Shown here: positions 29,728 to 37,991 of the stretch, in pieces
Position numbering within the stretch: the stretch's first letter is position 1
Layout: each line of letters begins with the position of its first letter
Assembly (NCBI GenBank): GCA_028767165.1
Contig: JARACJ010000014.1
Span: forward strand, 1 to 64,000
Length of the DNA stretch: 64,000 nucleotides
Direction of reading: 5' to 3'
Origin: Proteobacteria bacterium DTSAM18
Lineage (GTDB): Bacteria; Myxococcota_A; UBA796; GCA-2862545
Program-made: the position numbers and the translations under genes
Notes under the pieces: generated by a model
The model's input: the letters and a program-made list of their open reading frames with translations, nothing else
The model's database searches: none
What the model was told of the DNA's origin: nothing

Positions 29728-30675
29728 ATGCCCAAGTACCGCGACGACCTGCCGCAGCTCTCCGGTGACTGGTTCCTCACCGAGGGGGGCCTCGAGACGC
29801 ACATGATCTTCATCGAGGGCATCGATCTGCCCGAGTTCTCGTCCATCGTGCTGCTGGCGTCGGAGGAGGGGAGGCAGGCCTGGATCCACTACCTCGAGGC
29901 CTACATCCAGCTGGCCATCGAGCATGGTGTGGGCCTCATCCTCGACACGCCGACCTGGCGGGCGTCCATGCACTGGGCCGACCAGCTGGGCATGTCCGTG
30001 GAGGAGCTGAACCGGCTCAGTGCCGACGCCGCGGGTGTGTTGGACCACCTGCGCATGATCCACGAGACACCCGGCAGCCCCATCGTCATCAGCGGTGCCC
30101 TGGGACCCAAGCAGGATGCCTACCAGGTGGAGGAGGGGCTCACGGTGGAGCAGGCGAAGGCGGATCACCAGGCGCAGGTGGACTTCCTGGCCACCACCGA
30201 GGTGGACATGCTCACGGCCTACACCCTGAGCAACTCGACCCTGGCCATCGGGATGGTCAAGGCGGCCCAGCAGGCGGACATCCCCATCGCGATCTCCTTC
30301 ACCCTGGAGACCGATGGACGGCTACCCAGCGGAGAGACCCTGCAGGAGGCCATCGAGCGTGTGGACGAAGCCACGGAAGAGGGGCCCGTGTACTACATGA
30401 TCAACTGCGCCCACCCCACCCACTTCCTCAACCAGCTGCAGGGCACCGGGCCGTGGCTGGATCGCCTGTGGGGTCTGAAGGCGAACGCGTCCCACAAGAG
30501 CCACGCCGAGCTCGACAAGGCCACGGAGCTCGATGCCGGCGACCCGAAGGAGCTCGCCCTGCTCTATGGGGAGGTGAGCGGACGGCTGAAGCACCTGCGG
30601 GTCATCGGCGGGTGCTGTGGCACCAACCACGAGCACGTGGGAGAGGTCGCGGCTGCCCTGCTCAGCAAGATCTGA
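29728..30675 (+). CDS. Homocysteine S-methyltransferase family protein
   Basis: A 315-residue (beta/alpha)8 protein of the betaine-homocysteine/S-methylmethionine methyltransferase family. The Zn-binding cysteines are visible: C227 in INCAHP and the pair C296-C297 in GGCCGTNH. The N-terminal segment LTEGGLETHMIF matches the family's first strand. The methyl donor and acceptor cannot be named; several homologs in this branch are uncharacterised. The ATG follows CAGGAGGCG. Convergent with the next gene. Confidence 0.85.
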   Translation: MPKYRDDLPQLSGDWFLTEGGLETHMIFIEGIDLPEFSSIVLLASEEGRQAWIHYLEAYIQLAIEHGVGLILDTPTWRASMHWADQLGMSVEELNRLSADAAGVLDHLRMIHETPGSPIVISGALGPKQDAYQVEEGLTVEQAKADHQAQVDFLATTEVDMLTAYTLSNSTLAIGMVKAAQQADIPIAISFTLETDGRLPSGETLQEAIERVDEATEEGPVYYMINCAHPTHFLNQLQGTGPWLDRLWGLKANASHKSHAELDKATELDAGDPKELALLYGEVSGRLKHLRVIGGCCGTNHEHVGEVAAALLSKI

Positions 30676-30684
30676 ACGCCCTCC

Positions 30685-31671
30685 TCAGGCGTCCCAGCGC
30701 ACGTCGTCCTCGTCGGAGTCGTCGTCCTCGTCGTCGTCCCGCTCCATCGGGGAGCCGACCGGCAGGATCTGTGCCATGGCCCGCAGGACGTTGGGGCTCT
30801 TGCGGGCCTCGACGCAGTCGGAGAGCAGGCGGATGAGGGAGGCGTTGTCGATGGGGCCCTGCACGACGCTCTCACCGGCGAAGGTGCGGAAGAGCATGTT
30901 GGAGCCGTGGGTGCCTTCGGTGTGGCCGACCACCCTCAGGGCGCTGATGGTCTCGAAGCAGCCGCCGGTGAGGTTGTAGTACATCACGCGGACCAGGATG
31001 TAGTGGATGGTCCAGGCGGGCTCCTCGGCCCTGTGGAGCAGCTCGATGAGGCGGGGGGCCTCCTCGCTCGGCGTGATGATGGAGATGCGGCGGTTGAACA
31101 CGCGGGAGTGACCGGCGTCGTCCATGCCGACGAACTGCAGCAGGGCCTCCCAGGCCGGGCCGGTGCCGCGGTTGCGCACGTGGAACGTGTACTGGACGGA
31201 GCCATCGGTGGGGTGCGGGTCGATCTTGTGCAGGCGGGGCACCAGGATGGGTTCGCTGCGGTAGCGTCGGGACTCGATCTGCTCCTCGAGCTGCCGGCTG
31301 AGCTCCTCGCGCTGCAGGGCGAGCTCCTGCCGCTGGGCCTCGAGGCCCTTCTCCTGCAGGCGGACGGCCTCCATGTGTTCGCGGCGCTGCATGGCGAATT
31401 CCTTGCGGCCCTGGTTGACCTGCTGGGCCTGCAGGCGCAGGGACAGGGCGACGACGAGCAGCGAGATGCCCGTGAACAGGGCGTTGAACCCGCCGAACAT
31501 GTCGCCGAAGATGCCCTGCCGCTCCTCGGGGACCCACGACCGCACGAGCTGGAGGTAGAGCCACCAGGCCCCGATGGGGACCAGGAAGATGGCGGCCCAC
31601 ATCGCCTTCTGTCGGCGCCTCATCGGGCTGGCGGCGTCGTCCTCGTCGGGCGCGACGGCGGGGTCGGTCAT
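30685..31671 (-). CDS. Membrane protein with two helices, coiled coil and acidic tail
   Basis: A 328-residue protein: a charged N-terminus, two membrane helices (about 24-44 and 61-81), a Gln/Glu/Arg-rich coiled coil (~82-140), and a cytoplasmic beta-containing domain (~145-290). The very acidic tail carries DDDEDDDSDEDD. The helix-helix-coil layout resembles a common class of small-phage or membrane-sensing proteins, but nothing more exact is recognised. It stands alone between convergent and divergent neighbours. Confidence 0.7.
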   Translation of the reverse strand: MTDPAVAPDEDDAASPMRRRQKAMWAAIFLVPIGAWWLYLQLVRSWVPEERQGIFGDMFGGFNALFTGISLLVVALSLRLQAQQVNQGRKEFAMQRREHMEAVRLQEKGLEAQRQELALQREELSRQLEEQIESRRYRSEPILVPRLHKIDPHPTDGSVQYTFHVRNRGTGPAWEALLQFVGMDDAGHSRVFNRRISIITPSEEAPRLIELLHRAEEPAWTIHYILVRVMYYNLTGGCFETISALRVVGHTEGTHGSNMLFRTFAGESVVQGPIDNASLIRLLSDCVEARKSPNVLRAMAQILPVGSPMERDDDEDDDSDEDDVRWDA

Positions 31672-31857
31672 GGGGGCTCCTGTGGCGGCGGCTCTTCTCG
31701 GCCAAGGATCGCCCCGTGGGGCCGGCTTGTCCAGGGTGGGGAGCCTCCGGGTGTTCCGGGCGCGTCAGGAACGCGCCGATCCACGCTGAATTGCGCATGG
31801 AGGTGTCCGCGGGCGCCTCCGTATCCGGCGGGCATGTTGTCCACAGAGGAGGACCCC

Positions 31858-32094
31858 ATGAAACCCAACGTCGGTGGCAACGACAAGACCATCCGCCTCG
31901 TCCTGGGCGGGCTGTGTCTCGTGCTGGCCATGTTCCTCGATGTCGGTACCGTCTTTCGCATCCTGCTGTACGCAGGCGCGTTGATCGGTCTGAGTACGGG
32001 ATTGCTCAACTACTGTCCCATCAACCACATGCTGGGCGTGAACACACGCAAGAAGCCCGAGGAGTGGGAAAAGCCAGGGGCCAGGCCTTCCTGA
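31858..32094 (+). CDS. DUF2892 (YgaP transmembrane-type) membrane protein
   Basis: A 78-residue protein with the DUF2892 layout: NVGGNDKTIRLVLGGL at the N-terminus, two membrane helices (LVLAMFLDV; ILLYAGALIGLSTGLLNYC), and CPINHMLGVNTRKK after the second helix. A perfect AGAGGAGG precedes the ATG. In other bacteria this domain accompanies rhodanese domains; here it is alone and its role is unknown. Confidence 0.85.
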   Translation: MKPNVGGNDKTIRLVLGGLCLVLAMFLDVGTVFRILLYAGALIGLSTGLLNYCPINHMLGVNTRKKPEEWEKPGARPS

Positions 32095-32178
32095 TCGCTG
32101 CGGTGCATGCACCGCCGTCCCGGTTTCGATGGACAACATGAAAGGAGATGCGCTTTCATGGCTCCGGAGGAACTGGAC

Positions 32179-32886
32179 ATGACGCACATCCCCGGCCTGT
32201 GGGCCGCAGGTCTGCTCGCCGCGCTCGCAGCCACGGGCTGCAAGGACGACGAGGGAGACGACGACACCTCGAATCCCACCGAGACCCGGGACACCGGCTC
32301 GGTGGGCGAGCACACCAGCGGGGGCCACAGCGACACCGCGTGGTCCCACACCGGCGAGCCCTGGGAGCCCTGCCAGGGCACCACGGAGGCGGTGGACCTC
32401 ACGGAAGAGGGCGTCGACACCACGGCGATCTTCCCCGAGGGCGCCTTCGCGCCGCAGGTCTTCGCCGTGACCTGGCAGGACGGCGTCCAGCGGGACGTCA
32501 CGGTGCGCTTCGAGCCGGACCTGGCCCAGGTGAGCCACTTCGTGCCGGACGAGGACGAGGACCGTGCCGACTGCCAGGAAGGGTGGACCACGGCACCGAC
32601 CTCGATGCAGGTGTCCTGGGACGGCGGCACGCTGTCGGACGACCCCGCCGTCTTCTCGCTGAACCACGGTCGCAGGGTGGCCACCCACACGACCTCCCGC
32701 AGCGTGCTGCCGGAAGCCATCCAGACGGAGCTGGAGGGGGTGCAGGGACTCACGCGGTGGACTCTCGACTGGAGCTACGAGGGCGTGCACGGCGGCATCT
32801 TCACGCTGCCCGTGTTCAACGACGACACCGGCAGCATCACGGCGGATGATCGCATCGTCCATGTGGCGTGGGGGGATGGGCTGTGA
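32179..32886 (+). CDS. Lipoprotein with Asp/Thr-rich linker
   Basis: A 235-residue protein with signal GLLAALAATGC, then a low-complexity Asp/Thr/Gly/His linker (about 15-60), then a folded domain with a conserved-looking Cys pair. I chose ATG 32179 because GGAGG lies 8 bp upstream and the signal begins there. ATG 32158, with AAAGGAG upstream, would add an acidic stretch ahead of the signal, but remains possible. Its stop overlaps the next lipoprotein start (GTGA). No family is recognised. Confidence 0.65.
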   Translation: MTHIPGLWAAGLLAALAATGCKDDEGDDDTSNPTETRDTGSVGEHTSGGHSDTAWSHTGEPWEPCQGTTEAVDLTEEGVDTTAIFPEGAFAPQVFAVTWQDGVQRDVTVRFEPDLAQVSHFVPDEDEDRADCQEGWTTAPTSMQVSWDGGTLSDDPAVFSLNHGRRVATHTTSRSVLPEAIQTELEGVQGLTRWTLDWSYEGVHGGIFTLPVFNDDTGSITADDRIVHVAWGDGL

Positions 32887-33638
32887 GGGGGGCCTGTAGC
32901 GGGCTTCTGGTCCTCGCGGTGCTCACGACTGCCTGCACGAGCGGGGACGACGCACCGGACGCCACGGTCGAGACGGACGACACCGGCTTCGAGGCTCCTG
33001 CCCTGGAGGAGCGGCGTTGCCAGCGCGTCGAGGAGACCCTCGACATGTCCGCCCCGGGTGCCGTCTGGCCCTTCGACCGATCCGGCGTCGTGGAAGGCTC
33101 CGTGACGGAGGAGGCCCTGTGGTGGGACGGCACGACGGAGCCCATCGAGCTCGAGGTGGAGTGGAGCGACGCCACACTGCGCCACATGTACTGGGTGGCG
33201 GAGGACTGGGTGGAGCAGATGAGCTGTCCGGAGGACCTGTGGTACGCGGACGCCCGCTTCCACCTGCGAAGTGAGCGGTGGAGCGCGACCGTGGGCTGGC
33301 ACGAACGGCGCATCGCGTCGTCGGAGAGGCCGTCTCGCTCCGTGGGAACCAACACGCGGTTGGATCCAGACGACCTCCCCGACGCGGCGAAGGAGCACCT
33401 GGATGGACTCCTCGGATCTCCGAAACTGTTGCTTCGCGTGGACCCCGACGAGGGATCGAAGCTCCAGCTGCACACCCGGATCTACACCGATCAATGGCAG
33501 GACACGGCCACCTACGACTCGGATGACACCGCCTCGGTCGCCCGCCGGTCGCGCATCATCGCCGTCCTCACGTCCGACACCGCCAAGGTCTACGAGGACG
33601 AGTTCATGGTCCACGTGACGGTGGGGGGCGGGTACTGA
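32883..33638 (+). CDS. Second lipoprotein of the pair
   Basis: A 251-residue lipoprotein starting at GTG 32883, inside the previous stop, with lipobox VLTTAC and an Asp/Thr linker (VETDDTG). The folded part has two cysteines (RRCQRVEE; MSCPED) and many Trp residues. General similarity in layout to the upstream protein suggests an old tandem duplication, but sequence similarity is low by eye. The function is unknown. Confidence 0.65.
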   Translation: MRGACSGLLVLAVLTTACTSGDDAPDATVETDDTGFEAPALEERRCQRVEETLDMSAPGAVWPFDRSGVVEGSVTEEALWWDGTTEPIELEVEWSDATLRHMYWVAEDWVEQMSCPEDLWYADARFHLRSERWSATVGWHERRIASSERPSRSVGTNTRLDPDDLPDAAKEHLDGLLGSPKLLLRVDPDEGSKLQLHTRIYTDQWQDTATYDSDDTASVARRSRIIAVLTSDTAKVYEDEFMVHVTVGGGY

Positions 33639-33653
33639 AGGGGGGCGAGGCGT

Positions 33654-34406
33654 TCACCCCACCGGGTACACGTCGAAGCGCATCTTCTTCTTCCGCACCT
33701 GTGAGGCGGGCTTTCGTCCGTCCAGCTCCGGCGCGCGGATGGGGCGCTTGACCACGACCTTGTGGCGGGCGGCCTGCAGCGCGGCGTCCATCAGGCCGGC
33801 CTCGTCCAGCGGCTCGCCGACCACCTGGTGGAAGACCTGCATGTCCTTCCCGACCTTCTGGCTGACGTCCCGCAGGGGGAACATGGGGTCGAGGTAGACG
33901 GCGTCCGCGGTGTGCTCGGCCAGGAAGTCCTGGGTGGCGCCGAAGTGCAGGGTGAGCCGGGCGCCCACGTCGCCGAACTCGCCGCTGTCCTGCAGGCCCG
34001 CGAGGCCGTCGGCCAGCAGGGCGTGGACCCAGGGGTTGGCCTCGACCATGTCGACGGTCATGCCGGCGGCGGCGAGCAGGAAGGCGTCGCGACCGAGGCC
34101 GGCGGTGCCGTCGATGACGTGGTGGATGTTCTTCTTCTTGCCCCGGACGGCCTTGACCACGGCCTCGTGGTCGGCCCGGGCGAGCCGGAAGCCCATGCGG
34201 CCGGCGTCGAAGGCGACCCAGATGGGCGTGGCGTCGGACAGGTCGCCCGTGAGCCGGTGGGGTGCAAGCGACAGGTGGCCGTCCGTGAGGGTGAGCTTCC
34301 ACGGGGCGTCGTCGCCCACGGCGGGCAGACGGGCGGGATCGATGCCGAGGGTGGAGAGACGCTCGAGGAGCTCGTCGGTGGCGTCCAGGGTGACGGCGGC
34401 GGGCAT
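33654..34406 (-). CDS. rsmJ: 16S rRNA (guanine1516-N2)-methyltransferase
   Basis: A class I SAM-dependent methyltransferase of 250 residues that methylates G1516 of 16S rRNA in E. coli. The SAM loop is VIDGTAGLGRDAF, followed by VDMVEANPWVHALL. The catalytic/target motif YLDPMFPLR and KEM-like KDMQVF are the RsmJ signature. An N-terminal extension (1-70) binds substrate in relatives. The ATG at 34406 follows CGGAGCC; the longer frame upstream only runs antisense to the next gene. Convergent with the lipoprotein pair. Confidence 0.9.
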   Translation of the reverse strand: MPAAVTLDATDELLERLSTLGIDPARLPAVGDDAPWKLTLTDGHLSLAPHRLTGDLSDATPIWVAFDAGRMGFRLARADHEAVVKAVRGKKKNIHHVIDGTAGLGRDAFLLAAAGMTVDMVEANPWVHALLADGLAGLQDSGEFGDVGARLTLHFGATQDFLAEHTADAVYLDPMFPLRDVSQKVGKDMQVFHQVVGEPLDEAGLMDAALQAARHKVVVKRPIRAPELDGRKPASQVRKKKMRFDVYPVG

Positions 34407-34532
34407 GGAGGCTCCGGGAAGGTGACCGCAGGCTAACCCGTGGAGGCGGTGAGGGGAGTTGACCACCAGTTCAGGGTGGGGCACAACAACGTCACGAGGT
34501 CCGGCACGCATGCGGCTGGACGGGAGGCCTGC

Positions 34533-34982
34533 GTGGCAGACGAGCGATTCTCCTCCTTCGAGGAGTTCTACCCCTACTACCTGTCGGAGCACAACGTGCC
34601 CCGCGACCGTCACCTGCACTTCGTGGGCACCACGCTGTTCCTGCTCACGGTGGTGCTCACGGCCCCCATGAACCCGATGGGCACGTTCACCGTGGTCTCC
34701 GCCGTGCTCATCGTGGGCACGTTCACCCGGGAGATGGACGCCAAGCAGTCGTCGCTGCCGATCCTGGGCGCGCTCATCCTCAGCTCGGCCGTGCTGCACC
34801 CGCCCATGCTGTTCGGCGTGCTCTTCGCCTACTTCTTCGCCTGGGTGGGGCACTTCTTCGTCGAGAAGAACCGTCCGGCGACCTTCACGTACCCGATGTG
34901 GTCGCTGAGGGGGGACTTCCGGATGTATGGCGAGATGCTGCGCGGGCGCCTGTGGACGGGCAGCACGAAGACCGAGGGCTGA
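34533..34982 (+). CDS. Mpo1-like (DUF962) membrane dioxygenase
   Basis: A 149-residue protein with about four membrane segments. Histidines in SEHNVPRDRHLHFVG and FAWVGHFFVEKNRPA are spaced as in the yeast Mpo1/YGL010w family, a non-haem Fe(II) 2-hydroxy fatty acid dioxygenase. Starts at GTG 34533 after CGGGAGG. In-frame sequence before it is unlike the family. Whether the bacterial protein oxidises 2-hydroxy fatty acids is inferred from the conserved histidines. Confidence 0.82.
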   Translation: MADERFSSFEEFYPYYLSEHNVPRDRHLHFVGTTLFLLTVVLTAPMNPMGTFTVVSAVLIVGTFTREMDAKQSSLPILGALILSSAVLHPPMLFGVLFAYFFAWVGHFFVEKNRPATFTYPMWSLRGDFRMYGEMLRGRLWTGSTKTEG

Positions 34983-35091
34983 GCACCGTCGCCCCATGCC
35001 CGTGCCCGCGCCATCACCCGTGCCCGTGCCCGTGCCCATGCCCGCGCCCGTGCCCGTGCCCGAAGACGAGGAGTTCGAGGGCGGATTGGCC

Positions 35092-35318
35092 GCTGATGGG
35101 GGTCGGACCGCAACCTGTGACACCTCGATCGCATCGTCGGGTCGCACGGCAGTCGGCCTGGGCCTCGACGCTCTCGCCGGGGCGGCGGGACGCGCGGCGC
35201 TCCCGGCGGGATTGTCGGGAACGTCCGGGTTTGGACCTGTCAGAGAAGCACGGACCGGGAGCGAAGGGTGGGCGGTGCTGCACCCGGCGCGATTCCCGCC
35301 TCCCGCCTCCGCGCCGGC
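35092..35318. repeat. Direct duplication, copy 1 (227 bp)
   Basis: Nearly identical to 35361-35608. By eye only a handful of bases differ (for example GATCGCATC versus GACCGCATC), plus the number of CCCGCCT units near the end: two here, five in copy 2. Confidence 0.9.
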
Positions 35319-35360
35319 GTCCCTTGGGCTCATGCCGGCCCCGACCGGCTGCCTGGTTCA

Positions 35361-35608
35361 GCTGATGGGGGTCGGACCGCAACCTGTGACACCTCGACCG
35401 CATCGTCGGGTCGCACGGCAGTCGGCCTGGGCCTCGAAGCTCTCGCCGGGGCGGCGGGACGGCCGGCGCTCCCGGCGGGATTGTCGGGAACGTCCGGGTT
35501 TGGACCTGTCAGAGAAGCACGGACCGGGAGCGAAGGGTGGGCGGTGCTGCACCCGGCGCGATTCCCGCCTCCCGCCTCCCGCCTCCCGCCTCCCGCCTCC
35601 GCGCCGGC
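35361..35608. repeat. Direct duplication, copy 2 (248 bp)
   Basis: Second copy, 42 bp after the first. The 21-bp length difference equals exactly three extra CCCGCCT units, so the copies have diverged mainly by slippage. Confidence 0.9.
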
Positions 35609-36134
35609 TCGACGGGTAGGCCGGCTGCGACGCCGCGGCAGGCCCTGTTCTTCGTCGCGTCGGTCGGGCCGACCGGAAGGGCGGCCCCTCCCTTGCTCGT
35701 CGCCCAGGACCCACCGGGACGGCGCATCCTCGTGGCGTGTGGCTGAAGGTGATCTCCGGGGTTGCTTTTGCTCTCGCGAGGCCACTGGTACGTGGTCTCC
35801 TCCTGTACCGTCAGCGAAGGGGCCACTTCGGTCGACACGTACGGGCGCCCCTCGGGGCGCCGGGGCCACGAACTGCCGGGAGGCCCCTCATGGCGCGCCT
35901 CGCTCCACCTCGGCCTCCTTTCGGGCATGGAATCGTACGGGCGCTGCTCGCTGCGCCCGACCCCGTTGGTCCTGGTTGGGGTGTTGAAACGTAGGGTCGG
36001 GCCATGGTCCGCCCGTGCTTCGAACCCTAGCAGACGTGCCGGGCCGCACGCCCGTCGGCCCTCCAATCGCGGCTCTCCCTCAAGTCCCCGCCCGCCGGGT
36101 CGGCAGGGAAGCACCGCGCAACCCGGAGCTCCCC

Positions 36135-36572
36135 ATGCACCTGCCAGACGCCCCCGTTCCCGACGAAGGCTTCCTCGTCACCCACTTCCTCACGGTCGCC
36201 GACCAGGCCCGGGCCCGCGCGTTCTACGTGGACGTGCTGGGCGCGAAGGTCATCGTCGAGGAAAGCCCCTGCATCCTCAAGCTGGCGAACAGCTGGCTCA
36301 TCCTGAACGACGGCGGCGGCCCCACGCCGGACAAGCCGGAGATCACGCTGGAGCCGCCGACCAGCCGGACCCACGTCAGCAGCTTCCTCAACCTGCGGGT
36401 CGCCGACATCCAGGCCTGCTACACGGACTGGAAGGGCAAGGGCGCCGAATTCCTCACCGAGCCGCTCGACAACCACGGCCGGGAGTGGCGCTGCTACATG
36501 CGGGATCCGGACGGCTACATCATCGAGGTGGGACAGACGTCCGACGAGATGAGGGCGCTGATGGGGTTGTAG
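36135..36572 (+). CDS. VOC (glyoxalase/bleomycin-resistance fold) protein
   Basis: A 145-residue vicinal-oxygen-chelate protein. Two beta-alpha-beta-beta-beta units are visible: FLVTHFLTVADQARARAFYV opens the first, and FLNLRVADIQACYTDW opens the second. The end MRDPDGYIIEVGQT carries the typical metal-binding Glu. The ATG at 36135 follows GGAG at close spacing; the frame upstream runs into repeats. Members range from dioxygenases to resistance proteins, so no substrate is named. Confidence 0.85.
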   Translation: MHLPDAPVPDEGFLVTHFLTVADQARARAFYVDVLGAKVIVEESPCILKLANSWLILNDGGGPTPDKPEITLEPPTSRTHVSSFLNLRVADIQACYTDWKGKGAEFLTEPLDNHGREWRCYMRDPDGYIIEVGQTSDEMRALMGL

Positions 36573-36639
36573 ACGGTCGGTTCCTGTCCTTCTGTGGAGC
36601 ACCCATCTGGACTAGGATGGCGCCACCGAGGAGGTGGTC

Positions 36640-37056
36640 GTGCATCCGATCGTGAAGGGCATCCTGGCCGTCGTGGGCGGCATCATCGTGGGCAGCGTGG
36701 TCAACATGGGCCTCGTCATGATCGGCCCGAACATCATTCCGCCGCCCGAGGGCGTCGACATGACCACCATGGAGGGCCTCAAGGCGGCCATGGAGCAGTT
36801 CGAGCCGCGGCACTTCCTCTTCCCGTGGCTCGCCCACGCGCTCGGCACCCTCGCGGGCGCGTTCGTCGCGGCGAAGTTCGCGCCGAGGTACCCCAGGCGC
36901 TACGCCATGGGCATCGGGTTCTGGTTCCTGCTCGGAGGCATCGCCAATTCGATGATGCTCCCTGAACCGGCCTGGTACACCGTCGTCGACTGGGTCGGCG
37001 CGTACCTGCCGATGGGGTGGCTCGGTGGTCGGCTGGCGGGCTCGAAGGCTCGTTGA
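36640..37056 (+). CDS. Small polytopic membrane protein
   Basis: A 138-residue protein with about four membrane helices (VKGILAVVGGIIVGSVVNMGL; HFLFPWLAHALGTLAGAFVAA; YAMGIGFWFLLGGIANSMML; VVDWVGAYLPMGWLGG). The start is taken as GTG 36640, 5 bp after GAGGAGG; an in-frame GTG at 36634 overlaps that site. The function is unknown; it resembles small membrane proteins of unknown role common in marine and soil bacteria. Confidence 0.7.
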   Translation: MHPIVKGILAVVGGIIVGSVVNMGLVMIGPNIIPPPEGVDMTTMEGLKAAMEQFEPRHFLFPWLAHALGTLAGAFVAAKFAPRYPRRYAMGIGFWFLLGGIANSMMLPEPAWYTVVDWVGAYLPMGWLGGRLAGSKAR

Positions 37057-37072
37057 GCCGACGGCGCAGCCC

Positions 37073-37492
37073 TCACACCCCCGCGGGCACCAGACCCTGG
37101 TCCTCCAGGAACGACTTCGTGAACGGCACCATCGGCAGCTCCGCGAGCTCCTCGAGGGGCACCCATCGCACGTCTGCGGTGCTGCCGCCCTCTTCGATGA
37201 CACGTGGCTCGCCCTGCAGGCGCACCCGGTAGATGATCTGCACCGCCATGTACAGGCCACGCTCCGAGGACTCGCTGTAGGAGCGCACGTCGAGCAGCTC
37301 GGGGGCTTCGGCGCGAAGGCCGGACTCCTCCCACGTCTCCCGCATCAACGTCTGCAGGGGTTGCTCGCCGTGATCCATTCCGCCGCCGGGCAGGGCCCAG
37401 TGGCCGGCACGGTAGCAGTAGGGGGCGAGCTGGGTGAGCAGGACGCGGTCGTCGTGGACGGCGAAGGCGTAGACGCTGACGCGTGTCTTCAT
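37073..37492 (-). CDS. Nudix hydrolase
   Basis: A 139-residue hydrolase of nucleoside diphosphates linked to another group. The complete Nudix box runs from GGGMDHGE to REtWEESGL with the required Gly, Glu, Arg-Glu, Glu-Glu and Gly positions. Its substrate cannot be told; a housekeeping role in cleaning damaged nucleotides is one option given the repair genes nearby. The ATG at 37492 follows GAGGTCCC. The long frame upstream is antisense to the small peptide gene. Confidence 0.88.
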   Translation of the reverse strand: MKTRVSVYAFAVHDDRVLLTQLAPYCYRAGHWALPGGGMDHGEQPLQTLMRETWEESGLRAEAPELLDVRSYSESSERGLYMAVQIIYRVRLQGEPRVIEEGGSTADVRWVPLEELAELPMVPFTKSFLEDQGLVPAGV

Positions 37493-37619
37493 GGGACCTC
37501 GGCGGGGGAGGAGAGGGGCGTGGGGGCGGTACCGTGTCCGCTCCGGACGGTCTCGTCCACGGCCCGTGGCAAATCCGGACACCAGGAGCGTTTTGTGGGC
37601 GTGGACACCGGGCTTCGTG

Positions 37620-37658
37620 AGATTCTCCAGACATCTTCTTGACGAGTCCTGAGAATCT
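37620..37658 (+). promoter_or_regulatory. Inverted repeat spanning a -35-like box upstream of the 42-aa gene
   Basis: AGATTCTC (37620-37627) and GAGAATCT (37651-37658) form a perfect 8-bp inverted repeat with 23 bp between. TTGACG (37639-37644) lies inside. No good -10 follows at the normal distance, so promoter identity is uncertain; the repeat could be an operator. Confidence 0.4.
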
Positions 37659-37748
37659 GGTTTCCTTGGTGTGTATGGGGAAGCGTGCCATCGTTCCCCG
37701 TCACCCGCCGGGAGCTCCAGGCTGCCGGCCGATACCCTGGAGGTCGAG

Positions 37749-37877
37749 ATGATGGAACTGGTCAAGCCCGTGGCATTCGTGGTCCTCGTGATCGTGGCAG
37801 GCATCACCATCGGTGCGCTCGCTGGCGGCGGCCTTCCGTCCTTCGGCGACGCAGCGGTCGAGGTGGCGGCGAAGTAG
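37749..37877 (+). CDS. 42-residue single-helix membrane peptide
   Basis: The peptide begins MMELVKPVAF and has one hydrophobic helix (AFVVLVIVAGITIGALAGGG) and a short tail ending AAVEVAAK. It is supported by GGAGG 6 bp upstream of the ATG and by a strong terminator 35 bp after the stop, forming a complete small transcription unit. The longer frame starting at 37671 is rejected because the ribosome site lies inside it. It has no recognised family; it could be a regulator of a membrane complex or a toxin-like peptide. Confidence 0.7.
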   Translation: MMELVKPVAFVVLVIVAGITIGALAGGGLPSFGDAAVEVAAK

Positions 37878-37911
37878 CTCTTCCGGCCGCCTGGCCGGAC
37901 GATGATCAGGG

Positions 37912-37940
37912 AGCCCCGCACTGCGGGGCTTTTCTCTTTG
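37912..37940 (+). terminator. Rho-independent terminator of the 42-aa gene
   Basis: A perfect 8-bp stem AGCCCCGC / GCGGGGCT with loop ACT is followed by TTTCTCTTTG. A second small hairpin (CCGGCC...GGCCGG, about 37883-37898) precedes it. Confidence 0.85.
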
Positions 37941-37991
37941 TGGAGGTGGGGTGCGGCGTAGGACTCCAGCGGTGAGTGCGGGAGGCGCCCC

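Larger units (their letters stand above)
34983..36134. other. 1.15-kb non-coding stretch with repeats
   Basis: No convincing gene. It opens with a 6-bp-based CCCGTG/CCCGCG microsatellite (about 34995-35062), then a large direct duplication, then a region with the 18-bp palindrome GGCGCCCCTCGGGGCGCC at 35844-35861. All open frames cross the repeats without ribosome sites. It may be a decayed gene, a non-coding RNA locus, or a recombination relic. Confidence 0.55.

Noticed and set aside
34927-35619. Open frames across the duplicated region
   Set aside because: They exist only because the duplicated GC-rich sequence lacks stops; there are no start signals and frames conflict between the copies.
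35936-36040. GCTTCGAACCC, resembling a tRNA T-arm
   Set aside because: No matching acceptor, D or anticodon arms could be drawn around it on either strand.
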